Part shown: positions 7,668 to 14,841 of the stretch, in pieces
Numbering within the stretch: the stretch's first letter is position 1
Layout: every line of letters starts with the position of its first letter
NCBI GenBank assembly: GCA_029860075.1
Contig: JAOUBX010000007.1
Coordinates: 1-35,354 of the forward strand
DNA from: Deltaproteobacteria bacterium
Lineage (GTDB): Bacteria > Desulfobacterota > JADFVX01
Direction of reading: 5' to 3'
Length of the DNA: 35,354 bases
The notes under the pieces: generated by a model
Told to the model about the DNA's origin: nothing
The model's database searches: none
Seen by the model: only the letters and a program-made list of their open reading frames with translations
Program-made: the position numbers and the translations under genes

Positions 7668-10034
7668 TTATTCATAGGCAATGGCCTGGCGAACAGTAAT
7701 CTCTGTGGCTTTATTGGCGGGCACCCGGCTGGCGATATAGCCAAATAACAGCGTTACAATAAGGGTGATGGTAAAGCCCGGGGTGCTAAATGCAAAGTCA
7801 AGAGGAGTATCCTCGCCTAATATCAATTCACCAAAAAACCCGGCCGCAAGGCTGCTCATGGGCAAGGCCAGTAACAGGCCGGAGATAATACTTGGTACGC
7901 TAATGATAAATCCTTCAAGGACAAACAATTGAATAATCATTTTTGGTGTGGCGCCGATAGCGCGTAAAACGCCAATTTCCCTGGTGCGCTCAATGATATT
8001 GATACCCATGGCAGAGCCCATACCCATGGAACTGACGGACAGAACCAGTAAAGAAAGAAAGAGGATAATCATCAAAATGATATTCAGATGATTAAAAATA
8101 ATGACCGCCCTTTCGGCTTGTGACATTACATAGATCACATTCATGCCGGATTTTTCGATGATATGTTCAACCTCTTTCTTGACCCTGATAACATTATCAT
8201 AAGCACGATCATTCAGGCTGATCATAAGGCTGTTAATGTTGTTGTCAGGGTTTGCCAGACGGTTATAGTTATCAAGGTCGACGTATATTTTGGCAACATC
8301 GAATTCACGCACCACACCTGCCAATTTGGCTGAAACCTGTTTGTCTCCAGGAGCAATGGCGTAGTGCCTGCCGATAATAAGGGGCTTAAGCTCCATTGCC
8401 GCCTGTTGATTGACGACAAATTCCAGCTCTTTTGATCCCGTAAGCCAGGTTCCTTGCATCATGTCATGGTCTTTCAGTTTGCTGTCAAAGGGCGCGGCAA
8501 TCAGTCCAATAGGGGAAGCCGTTGACAGGCTGTCATTTTGAATTCGCCCAACACCGCCAAGCCAACCTTCAATACTTTTAATGGCGTCAATATCTTTAAA
8601 AGGCGCTATGGCAATTTCAGGCGGCAGGCTTTGTTTCAATAGGACCTTAATGTCATATTTCATCGATTGACCGGTTTTATCCAAAAACTCACTCAATGAT
8701 GCGCGCACATTAAAGCCCGTTAGAAAAATCGCAACACCCAGCGCCATAGTCGCCATGGTCCCCATCATTCGGGTTTTGCGACGGCCGACATTTCTTATGG
8801 AAAGTGATAAAACGTTTGTGTTTGTAATGCCCGTGGCCTTACTGGAAGCTGTGCCGTCATTCGTTATTATTCCGTAGTCACCAAGCGCGTCATTGACCGA
8901 TATATTCATGCCTTTAAGCAGCGCAGGCAGTGAAAATATAAGAGGCAGCGCAAAGCCGAGCAAAGTGATGACAGCATAGATGGCAGGCGGTATTTGCGTC
9001 GTTAGAATATCAAAATTGAGTATCCCTGCGACAAATGCCGAATAAGCTTTGCCCGTCATTATCGCCAATGGCAGGCCAATGATTATGGAGGCAAGTGACA
9101 TGGCTAAAATATAGGTAATATAACTTTTTAAAATATGCCCTCCCGTTGCACCAATGGCTTTCATAATACCAATCTGTCTGATCTGCTGAGTTAAAATACT
9201 GCTCATCAATTGCGACACCAAAACCATGGCCATTATAAAGGCCAGCATGCCCATAGCGCCGTTTAAATAGAGCAATGTGTTGAGCTGGAACTGATGGGGA
9301 TGTTCATTAAATTCAGGGATATGAAAGCTTTTTACTTTAATAGCCGAACGTGAAAATTCGTCAGATAGTTTTTCAAATTTAGCCTTTACATCCTGCTTTG
9401 TCTCAACATTGCTAAATCGAATGATAAGGCGTTGATTTACCGGTTCTCCCGTCAATTTGCGGTAAGTTTTTTTGTCCGTATAGGCATAAACAAAGGCATC
9501 TTGTGTGGCGGGCGCCTGGGCAGGATCAAAGATAATCCCCGATATTTCCGTTTCAATAATTTTGCCTTCAGATTGTACACGTGCGGTAGAATTTACGTCA
9601 AAATCAGAAATGAGCAGGCTGTTCCTTTCAACGAGTATTGTTCCTTCAGTGGGCGGGAAACTTCCCCTTTGCCTGAAAAATTTAGCCAACGATAATTGCT
9701 CAAAATCATGGACCGAATAAAGCCATAAGGGCAGCCATTCATCTTGATGCACTTCAACGCGCAACACCGCTTTATCCCGAAATTCAGCTGCCAGAATATC
9801 CGGTTTTGCAAGTAATTCATGAAGCTTTAATTTGTTAAAATCTTCCGACTCAATTGAGATGTGTACAGGCTCAGTCTGCAAATAATTTTCAGTCAAATCA
9901 TGGGTCATAATATGCATGGATACCAATAATGAACCAACACCCCAAAGTCCAATGGTCAAAGCCAAAATAGCAACCAATGTCGATCTGTATCTAATTGTCA
10001 TGTCGCGGATGGATTTTTTAAAAATAATAGGCAT
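7668..10034 (-). CDS. ABC transporter permease, double FtsX/MacB type
   Basis: A 788-residue inner-membrane permease of the FtsX/MacB/LolE superfamily. After a first helix (about 17-38) comes a large periplasmic MacB-PCD-like region. Three helices follow in the first FtsX domain (about 255-375, including QQIRQIGIMKAIGATGG, the coupling segment typical of the family). A second half begins with another helix (about 420-440), has a second periplasmic domain, and ends in a second FtsX domain (about 655-785) with ERTREIGVLRAIGATPKM. This duplicated layout is normal for single-chain permeases that pair with a LolD/MacB-type ATPase. GAGGAG precedes the start. It is the last gene after the PadR regulator and ATPase, with 33 nt separating it from the ATPase. 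The likely role is mechanotransmission or export of a lipid, peptide or drug; the substrate cannot be told. Confidence 0.9.
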   Translation of the reverse strand: MPIIFKKSIRDMTIRYRSTLVAILALTIGLWGVGSLLVSMHIMTHDLTENYLQTEPVHISIESEDFNKLKLHELLAKPDILAAEFRDKAVLRVEVHQDEWLPLWLYSVHDFEQLSLAKFFRQRGSFPPTEGTILVERNSLLISDFDVNSTARVQSEGKIIETEISGIIFDPAQAPATQDAFVYAYTDKKTYRKLTGEPVNQRLIIRFSNVETKQDVKAKFEKLSDEFSRSAIKVKSFHIPEFNEHPHQFQLNTLLYLNGAMGMLAFIMAMVLVSQLMSSILTQQIRQIGIMKAIGATGGHILKSYITYILAMSLASIIIGLPLAIMTGKAYSAFVAGILNFDILTTQIPPAIYAVITLLGFALPLIFSLPALLKGMNISVNDALGDYGIITNDGTASSKATGITNTNVLSLSIRNVGRRKTRMMGTMATMALGVAIFLTGFNVRASLSEFLDKTGQSMKYDIKVLLKQSLPPEIAIAPFKDIDAIKSIEGWLGGVGRIQNDSLSTASPIGLIAAPFDSKLKDHDMMQGTWLTGSKELEFVVNQQAAMELKPLIIGRHYAIAPGDKQVSAKLAGVVREFDVAKIYVDLDNYNRLANPDNNINSLMISLNDRAYDNVIRVKKEVEHIIEKSGMNVIYVMSQAERAVIIFNHLNIILMIILFLSLLVLSVSSMGMGSAMGINIIERTREIGVLRAIGATPKMIIQLFVLEGFIISVPSIISGLLLALPMSSLAAGFFGELILGEDTPLDFAFSTPGFTITLIVTLLFGYIASRVPANKATEITVRQAIAYE

Positions 10035-10067
10035 TCGATTTACTCCTCATAACCTGAAATGTCGGAT

Positions 10068-10742
10068 TTATTGGGAAATTTCACCATCTTGCAGCCTGAT
10101 AACCTGATCGAATTGCCCGCCATCGACATTCTCATGCGTTACTGTAATAACTGTTGTGCCCCCGGCAACCAATTCAGCAAATATAGCTTTTACTGATTTG
10201 GCGGCGCCGCTATCCAGGTTGCCTGTCGGTTCATCCGCCACTAATATATCGGGATCATTGGCCAGCGCACGGGCAATAGCCGCCCGTTGTTGCTCTCCGC
10301 CCGACAGCGCCGCAGGGAATTTCGCAAAATGGTCCAATATGCCTGCCCTCCTGAGCAATGATCTGGCTCGTTCTTGTCGTTCATTTTTGGGTATGGCTTT
10401 TACAAACTCCATGGCTAAAAGGGTATTTTCAATAATAGTCAATGTGGGAATAAGTTGAAAAAATTGAAACACAATGCCGATATTTTTGCCGCGCCAGCCG
10501 GCCAGTTCACTTTCACCGAGTTCATGAATATTTGTGTCCTTCACTTTAACCAGACCGTCAGAGGGATGATCAATTCCCGCAATCAGGTTAAGCAGGGTTG
10601 ATTTGCCGCTGCCGGACTTGCCGACAATGGCGATATGCTCACCTTTTTCGATGCCGAAACTAATGTTTTTAAGCGCCGTAAAAATCCTGTCGCCCTGGCT
10701 GAAACTCTTGGTCACCTCTTTTAATTCAATAATATTCATCAT
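10068..10742 (-). CDS. ABC transporter ATP-binding protein, LolD/MacB family
   Basis: A 224-residue ATPase, complete for the family. Walker A is GKSGSGKS (residues 41-48), the Q-loop region is IVFQFFQLIPTLT, the signature is LSGGEQQR, Walker B is ILVADEPTGNLD, and the switch His is in TVTHEN. The NLDSG sequence after Walker B is typical of the LolD/MacB/FtsE branch that works with FtsX-type permeases, which fits the permease gene directly downstream. Two consecutive ATGs open the frame. GGGAGG lies only 3 nt before the first, so the second (10739) may be the real start. Transcription probably starts in the 100-bp gap after the PadR gene, where a PadR-like box is found. Confidence 0.93.
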   Translation of the reverse strand: MMNIIELKEVTKSFSQGDRIFTALKNISFGIEKGEHIAIVGKSGSGKSTLLNLIAGIDHPSDGLVKVKDTNIHELGESELAGWRGKNIGIVFQFFQLIPTLTIIENTLLAMEFVKAIPKNERQERARSLLRRAGILDHFAKFPAALSGGEQQRAAIARALANDPDILVADEPTGNLDSGAAKSVKAIFAELVAGGTTVITVTHENVDGGQFDQVIRLQDGEISQ

Positions 10743-10768
10743 ATTCCTCCCTGGTGTTATAATTAATA

Positions 10769-10787
10769 ATACTTTACGGTATAGTAT
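10769..10787. promoter_or_regulatory. Possible PadR operator upstream of the ABC genes
   Basis: ATACTTTACGGTATAGTAT is an imperfect dyad (ATACT and AGTAT arms) containing the word TATAGTAT. The related word TATAGTATAG occurs over the -10 region of the padR-type gene. A word shared between the regulator promoter and the target promoter suggests that the PadR protein binds both. This is inference from sequence similarity. Confidence 0.45.
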
Positions 10788-10795
10788 TGACTGCT

Positions 10796-10817
10796 AAAAA
10801 AAGGGCCCTTTCGCCCT
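10796..10817 (-). terminator. Terminator after the PadR-family gene
   Basis: Read on the minus strand, AGGGC pairs with GCCCT around a 6-nt loop and is followed by seven T. It lies 26 nt past the PadR stop codon and before the ABC ATPase, so the regulator and the transporter are probably separate or only partly read-through transcripts. Confidence 0.65.
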
Positions 10818-10842
10818 ATAATTTCCTAAGTCCGACAGACTT

Positions 10843-11394
10843 CTAGCGGTGCTCTTTTATAAATTCCTCACGCAATATTTTTACCCATTTCACTAAAACA
10901 TCAACAACCATCAAATATTGTTTTACAATCAGACGGCCGGCAAAAGTGGCTTTTCCCTTGCCTTCTTGTGAATGAGGTATTAACCAGGATTGTATGGCTT
11001 TAATTTCGGCCGCATAAGCATCAATCAATTCAAGCCCTTCTTCATAATCCAACGATTCCAGGCTATAAACGACGCTGTTAATATCGAAGTAAAAGGGGGT
11101 AATTGTGCCGGCAAAATGTGTCATCAATTCCCTGAAGTGTTCATGACCCACTTTGCTCACTCTATACATCCTTTTTTCAGGCGCTTCGCCATCACGCCTC
11201 ACCTCGCCACTTAAATGCCCTTGTTCAAAAAGTCTTTTACAGCTTTTATAAATGGCAGGCGTGCTCAGCTTTACCAGGCGCGTGACTTGATGTTCTTCAA
11301 CAAATTGCGCAAGCTTATAGGCATTCATGGGCTCTTTGTTCAATATGCCCAATACGACCATGTCGATTATAGAATATGTTTTCTTGTCCACCAT
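10843..11394 (-). CDS. PadR-family transcriptional regulator
   Basis: A 183-residue DNA-binding repressor. The N-terminal winged helix (about residues 8-85) has the family pattern: MVVLGILNKEPMNAYKLAQFVE, then TPAIYKSCKRLFEQGHLSGEVRRDGEAPEKRMYRVSKVG. The C-terminal half is a helical dimerisation and ligand domain of the Vir-like type. PadR proteins usually repress adjacent transporter genes and respond to a small molecule. The ABC ATPase and permease lie directly downstream on the same strand. No Shine-Dalgarno precedes the ATG at 11394; instead a -10 box lies 7 nt upstream and overlaps a palindrome, so the mRNA is probably leaderless and autoregulated. Confidence 0.9.
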   Translation of the reverse strand: MVDKKTYSIIDMVVLGILNKEPMNAYKLAQFVEEHQVTRLVKLSTPAIYKSCKRLFEQGHLSGEVRRDGEAPEKRMYRVSKVGHEHFRELMTHFAGTITPFYFDINSVVYSLESLDYEEGLELIDAYAAEIKAIQSWLIPHSQEGKGKATFAGRLIVKQYLMVVDVLVKWVKILREEFIKEHR

Positions 11395-11431
11395 GTACTA
11401 TACTATATAGCACTATTGCGTCTAGTTGCAA
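11395..11431 (-). promoter_or_regulatory. Leaderless promoter and operator of the PadR-family gene
   Basis: On the minus strand TTGCAA (11431-11426) is followed after 18 nt by TATAGT (11407-11402) and, seven bases further, by the ATG at 11394. The palindrome CTATACTATATAG (11398-11410) overlaps the -10 box and is a natural place for the regulator to block its own promoter. It shares its core with the dyad at 10769-10787. Confidence 0.55.
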
Positions 11432-11441
11432 GTCCTTTCTG

Positions 11442-11669
11442 TTACCATGAGTCTTTCCCCTGATCCAAAAGCGCTTCAGAAATCTGCATTGTCGTATCTT
11501 CCAGTAAACTGACAAGGAATATCAAACCCTCCCTGCTTCGCCTGCTAAAAGAAACCTCATCGGAATTGTAAGACTGAAAATCCCTCAAAAAGCTCAAAAT
11601 ATAACTAACCCTCTGCAAGGCATCGATGGGATCATCCTCTTCGTTAAAAAGTGGATTTATTCTCTTCAT
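11442..11669 (-). CDS. Small hypothetical protein, 75 aa
   Basis: An acidic 75-residue protein with predicted helices (DALQRVSYILSFLRDF and SREGLIFLVSLLEDTTMQI). It has no membrane segment and no signal peptide, and I do not recognise it. A GAGGAAGGGG ribosome binding site precedes the ATG, which argues that it is real. It lies upstream of the PadR-family gene on the same strand. The PadR promoter is only about 10 bp downstream of this gene, so the two are adjacent but separately started. No function can be proposed. Confidence 0.6.
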   Translation of the reverse strand: MKRINPLFNEEDDPIDALQRVSYILSFLRDFQSYNSDEVSFSRRSREGLIFLVSLLEDTTMQISEALLDQGKDSW

Positions 11670-11754
11670 TGTTACCCCTTCCTCAATTTTTTAGTTACCA
11701 GTTTTAGTTTATTATCCTTAATCCCTGAAAAGCTCTTTTAGTTCTATCTTTTTT

Positions 11755-11915
11755 AAAAATCCGGTCAATCCTGTAAATCCTGTCAAAGAAAAAAGACTTA
11801 AAGATTTTTATTTAGACCCCGTTAAGAGGTTTAACGGGGCAGGCGGGATTAACGGGATTGACAGGATAAAGCAAAGATTTTTTTACCACGGAAACACGGA
11901 AGTCACGGAAAGTTA
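11755..11915 (+). repeat. Composite intergenic repeat, copy A
   Basis: It runs from AATCCGGTCAATCCTGTAAA through GGGATTAACGGGATTGACAG to CACGGAAGTCACGGAAAGTT. Copy B at 12255-12392 has the same modules in the same order and orientation. Copy A carries about 27 extra bases, including CCCCGTTAA-GAGGT-TTAACGGGG (11817-11839), a perfect 9-bp stem. Confidence 0.75.
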
Positions 11916-11980
11916 CGATCAAAAGCATCTTTTTCCTTTCCCGCACAGCGGCCCCAAAAAACTCTTTCTATTTTTTTATT

Positions 11981-12142
11981 CCCATTAAACGCAGCCGAGT
12001 GGAGCTGTTCTCTGTGGAAAAAGGGTTTATACTGTCTGAGCGAAGCGAGTTTATAAACCCGCCACAGATAACAGTGGAGCGAGGGAAGCCGCAGGCCAAG
12101 ATGTCGGGCGGCCTTTCTTTTGCTTACTTTCTCTTTGGCCGT
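11981..12142 (+). repeat. 162-bp dispersed repeat, left copy
   Basis: It extends from CCCATTAAACGCAG to TCTTTGGCCGT and includes GGGTTTATACTGTCTGAGCG and CACAGATAACAGTGGAGCGA. The reverse complement is found at 20411-20572 with the same total length and few differences by eye. Inside it GAGCGAAGCGAG and the ACTGT/ACAGT words give local dyads. The copies face each other across the accessory genes. Confidence 0.85.
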
Positions 12143-12254
12143 TTGCTATGCCCCTTGGGTACAAAGAAAAGTAAGAAAGTTTCTGCCCTTATTCTGTATT
12201 TTTTTCTGCCCTGTGGGTGCTGCACGCTCTACAGCAAAAAGCCCTTTTAAGGTT

Positions 12255-12392
12255 TTTAAAATCCAGTTGATCCTGTAAATCCTGTCAAAGAAAAAAGATT
12301 TTAAAGAGTTTTATTGAGACGGGATTAACGGGATTGACAGGATAAAGCAAAGATTTTTTTTACCACGGAAACACGGAAGTCACGGAAAGTTA
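12255..12392 (+). repeat. Composite intergenic repeat, copy B
   Basis: Same order of modules as copy A at 11755-11915, without the internal hairpin. A partial inverted copy of the first module (TTTGACAGGATTTACAGGAT) occurs at about 20631-20684. Confidence 0.75.
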
Positions 12393-12685
12393 GAATCATA
12401 AGATTTTTTCCATCATTAAAATATATTCTTACTTTATCTTTTACCCTCAAGGGGCATAAAGGCCGTCAAAGAAAAGTATGAAAGCTCTTGCTCTTCCCCT
12501 GCGCGAAACAAAATTCTAATCCGCGTCATCTGCGTCATCCGTGTCCCATTTTTTTTGCCCTTCCCGCGAAGCGGCCCTAATTTATACTTTTTCTTAGTGG
12601 TCCTTCGTGACCCTTGGTGGATAAAAAATCTTTTCCCGTGGTTAAATCCGCGCCAATCCGCCTAATCCGCGTTATCCGTGTTCCA

Positions 12686-13141
12686 TCATCTTTTCAACCG
12701 CGCCTCACACTGCCTCTTCAATTCCTCCGCCTCGCCCTTAAGCGGCCCGCCCCGCCCGATAACAATATCAAAAGATTCCATAGCGCTTTTCAGCGGTTTC
12801 TCTTCACTTGCTCTTGTAATACAGGACCCCTGCAAGACACTCTGCAACTGATTCTTTCCCCGTTGAAAAATCACAAGGTCGAAATCATTGAACTTTTCCG
12901 AATATTCAGTAAGAATCCTTTTTTTCTTTTCCAGATAGAGTTCGATAATCTGCTGAATCCCCCAGCGGAGGCTGTCGCTGCGATTATCACTCCCATTTTC
13001 ACTGCTAAAACCTGTCAGACAGGATGTGGCAATAAGCATCCCCAGTGCCTCCAAAACAGAGGATTGTTGGTCCAGCGCATCATACATATTCCCCACGAGC
13101 CATATATCAAATTCACCTTTCTTTGGTTTTGCTTCTGACAT
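12686..13141 (-). CDS. Hypothetical protein divergent from an RHH gene
   Basis: A 151-residue soluble protein that I do not recognise. It has predicted helices (GIQQIIELYLEKKKRILTEYS), a FDLVIFQRG segment and a basic C-terminus (EAEELKRQCEARLKR). AAGGAGG lies 6 nt before the ATG, so the start and the gene are well supported. It is divergent from a small ribbon-helix-helix gene at 13232, and the 90-bp gap between them contains a 28-bp perfect palindrome. Such arrangements are common for toxin-antitoxin-like or self-regulated accessory genes, but nothing in the sequence identifies this protein as a toxin. Confidence 0.65.
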   Translation of the reverse strand: MSEAKPKKGEFDIWLVGNMYDALDQQSSVLEALGMLIATSCLTGFSSENGSDNRSDSLRWGIQQIIELYLEKKKRILTEYSEKFNDFDLVIFQRGKNQLQSVLQGSCITRASEEKPLKSAMESFDIVIGRGGPLKGEAEELKRQCEARLKR

Positions 13142-13168
13142 GGGTTGCCTCCTTGTGTGAATGATTTG

Positions 13169-13196
13169 TAGTTTATTATGAGCTCATAATAAACTA
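13169..13196. promoter_or_regulatory. 28-bp perfect palindrome, likely operator
   Basis: The half-site TAGTTTATTATGAG (13169-13182) is followed without spacer by its exact reverse complement (13183-13196). It sits in the middle of the 90-bp divergent promoter region between the 151-aa gene (minus) and the RHH gene (plus). Ribbon-helix-helix repressors bind such dyads, so control of both genes by the RHH product is the simplest reading. Confidence 0.7.
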
Positions 13197-13231
13197 TTGT
13201 CAATTATTTTTTGTTATATTAGATTGAGGGC

Positions 13232-13399
13232 ATGAAAAAGGATGAGGAAACAAAAAGAGGAACGACGGTCTATCTAAGCCCCCGCATTAATAAAACGGTT
13301 AAAGATGTCGCTAAAAAAGAAGACCGTTCTTTTACAAAACAGATAGAGCGCATGTTGAAAGACTGGCTGATCGAGCGGGGGTATTTGGATAAGGAGTGA
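13232..13399 (+). CDS. Small ribbon-helix-helix (Arc/MetJ-like) protein
   Basis: A 55-residue protein beginning MKKDEETKRGTTVYLSPRIN. The layout fits a ribbon-helix-helix DNA-binding domain: a short basic beta strand (GTTVYLSP), helix A (RINKTVKDVAKKE) and helix B (SFTKQIERMLKDWLIERG). Such proteins act as dimers and often as antitoxins or autorepressors. TATATT at 13215-13220 is a candidate -10 box, and GAGGG lies just before the ATG. A 28-bp palindrome stands upstream. No toxin gene follows directly; instead a broken second copy of the C-terminal half does. Confidence 0.7.
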   Translation: MKKDEETKRGTTVYLSPRINKTVKDVAKKEDRSFTKQIERMLKDWLIERGYLDKE

Positions 13400-13478
13400 A
13401 CGTTCTCTAAACTGGCAGATAGAGCGGATTTTGAAAGATTGGCTGCTTGAGCAGGGTAAGATTAAAATTAACGAATGA
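13400..13478 (+). pseudogene. Tandem fragment of a second RHH gene
   Basis: Immediately after the RHH stop codon, CGTTCT is followed by a frame reading NWQIERILKDWLLEQGKIKI and ending NE-stop at 13478. It mirrors FTKQIERMLKDWLIERGYLD of the intact gene, starting from the same CGTTCT word. There is no start codon or N-terminal strand. This is a partial tandem duplication or the leftover of a deleted paralogue. Confidence 0.65.
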
Positions 13479-13587
13479 ATGACTATTTGGGAAGGTTTGG
13501 AGCCTTCCCTTATTTTTTGGTGCCAGGGTAAAAAGTTTTGTATGACAGGAGACTCTATAATTCTTGGTAGAGTGGAATAGGTATAGG

Positions 13588-13923
13588 ATGATTGGAAAAG
13601 ATATCTGTTCGAGAATAAAAGGAATTCGTCAAGCAATGAAGCTGACGCAAAGTCAGTTTGCAGAGCTTACTAATATTAGTGAAGATAGCCTTGGAAAAAT
13701 TGAGAGAGAGGTCAACGTACCGTCGTTAGACACATTGTATAAGGTCGCAAAGGGTATCAAGATGCCTTTGACAGAGTTGCTTTCTCCTTTTGATGAAAAG
13801 ACAGCCGGAAAGGTTTGCAGGGAGTTAGAGGATTTACTGACTTATTTAAAGACAAAATCACCGGATGAGATAGAACTTATTCATGAGCTTGCTGTAAAAA
13901 TTCTTGATAGACCCAAAAAGTAA
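13588..13923 (+). CDS. XRE-family helix-turn-helix regulator
   Basis: A 111-residue protein. Residues about 6-60 are a Cro/C1-type HTH: ICSRIKGIRQAMKLTQSQFAEL, then ISEDSLGKIEREVNVPSLDTLYKVAKGI. The C-terminal half is helical (ELEDLLTYLKTKSPDEIELIHELAVKIL). An in-frame TTG at 13564 would add eight residues, but the ATG at 13588 places the HTH at the usual distance from the N-terminus. It lies among accessory genes and could be a phage- or TA-type repressor. The RES operon downstream on the other strand has no adjacent XRE antitoxin of the classical Xre-RES type, so a link to this gene is only a possibility. Confidence 0.85.
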   Translation: MIGKDICSRIKGIRQAMKLTQSQFAELTNISEDSLGKIEREVNVPSLDTLYKVAKGIKMPLTELLSPFDEKTAGKVCRELEDLLTYLKTKSPDEIELIHELAVKILDRPKK

Positions 13924-14129
13924 TTCTTCCTGTTTTTCACAAACCCTCAAAGCATATTCTTCCTTTTCTTATACCGCTCATTTCACTCGCGAAAAGAGTG
14001 CTCTAAGGCGAAAAAGGAGGCTTGTTTAGAGGTTTTATCCTTTAATATTAGGGAGTTGACTTGGTCCGACCCCAAGTTGCGAAGCTTAGTAGGTACACTG
14101 GGCCTTTGCATTGACATTCAACGATTGGT

Positions 14130-14750
14130 TCAAGTGATTTTCATGAGAAAGTAGACTGGCTTATAGCCACCCATAAAAGCCATTGGATGGTAATATCCAA
14201 GCCCTCTGCTTTTCATTTTTACGCCCTTAAAAGCTTCTAATGCATCAGGTAAACTCAGCAGATTACAATTGCCAACAATATAATTTAACAAATCTTCTTC
14301 AGAGGCAAAAATATGTTTATGTAGTAAAGATTTCATGTGTCCATTATCCATCTCAATATGATAATTTTCACTTGTGCTTTCATACAAGTTAAACCATATG
14401 CAATCTGGTTCACTTCCCAATGTCTCAAAATTATTTGCGAGAGGACAGCCCGCGACTACAGGGATTCCATGTTCCAAGGCTGATTTTGCACCTGCAATAA
14501 TTTCGCGGTTTATTTTGATATGTATTTCCGTACCTTCCGCATTTGCCAATTTAGGGCGTCTTGGATAAAGTCCAACTATATGAAACTTTTCTTTTTCGTG
14601 AACTGCTTTTGAAATGTTACTTCCTTCTCTCGTAATCCAAGGAAATATTGGCGTCACAAATTCATATTTTTTTTGAAGAATTTGTTTTAGTGCAGGAATT
14701 AATACATATTCCGCAGTACGTTCGCATATGAAACTTGTCGATTTATTCAT
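14130..14750 (-). CDS. Hypothetical protein downstream of the RES operon
   Basis: A 206-residue soluble protein that I do not recognise. Visible stretches are FHIVGLYPRRPKLANAEG, EIHIKINREIIAGAKSALEHGIPVVAGCPLANN, and a C-terminus GLGYYHPMAFMGGYKPVYFL. It has no signal peptide or membrane helix. It lies 91 nt downstream of the RES gene on the same strand, in a low-GC context, with only a weak ribosome binding site. It may be a fourth cistron of the sce7726/sce7725/RES operon or start from its own promoter in the gap. No function is proposed. Confidence 0.6.
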   Translation of the reverse strand: MNKSTSFICERTAEYVLIPALKQILQKKYEFVTPIFPWITREGSNISKAVHEKEKFHIVGLYPRRPKLANAEGTEIHIKINREIIAGAKSALEHGIPVVAGCPLANNFETLGSEPDCIWFNLYESTSENYHIEMDNGHMKSLLHKHIFASEEDLLNYIVGNCNLLSLPDALEAFKGVKMKSRGLGYYHPMAFMGGYKPVYFLMKIT

Positions 14751-14841
14751 TTACCAATAACATTGTTTGTCGATAGAAATAAATAGTATCAGCAACGACT
14801 GTTTTAGAAACTGACCGCCACTATTGGAAAACAGAACTAAT

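Larger units (their letters stand above)
11670..12685. other. 1-kb gene-free block of dispersed repeats
   Basis: I see no supportable gene in this block. It holds two copies of a composite repeat (11755-11915 and 12255-12392), a 162-bp element (11981-12142) that recurs inverted at 20411-20572, a perfect hairpin at 11817-11839, and words such as CGCGTCATCTGCGTCATCCG, TCCGCGCCAATCCGC and CTTCGTGACCC in 12500-12690. The open frame at 11999-12250 consists of repeat sequence. The block marks the left edge of the accessory region. Confidence 0.65.

Noticed and set aside
11999..12250. 83-aa frame in the gene-free block
   Set aside because: Almost entirely made of the 162-bp dispersed repeat, which also occurs inverted at 20411-20572.
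12614..13138. 174-aa plus-strand frame
   Set aside because: Antisense to the 151-aa gene, which has a strong ribosome binding site. It begins in repeat sequence.
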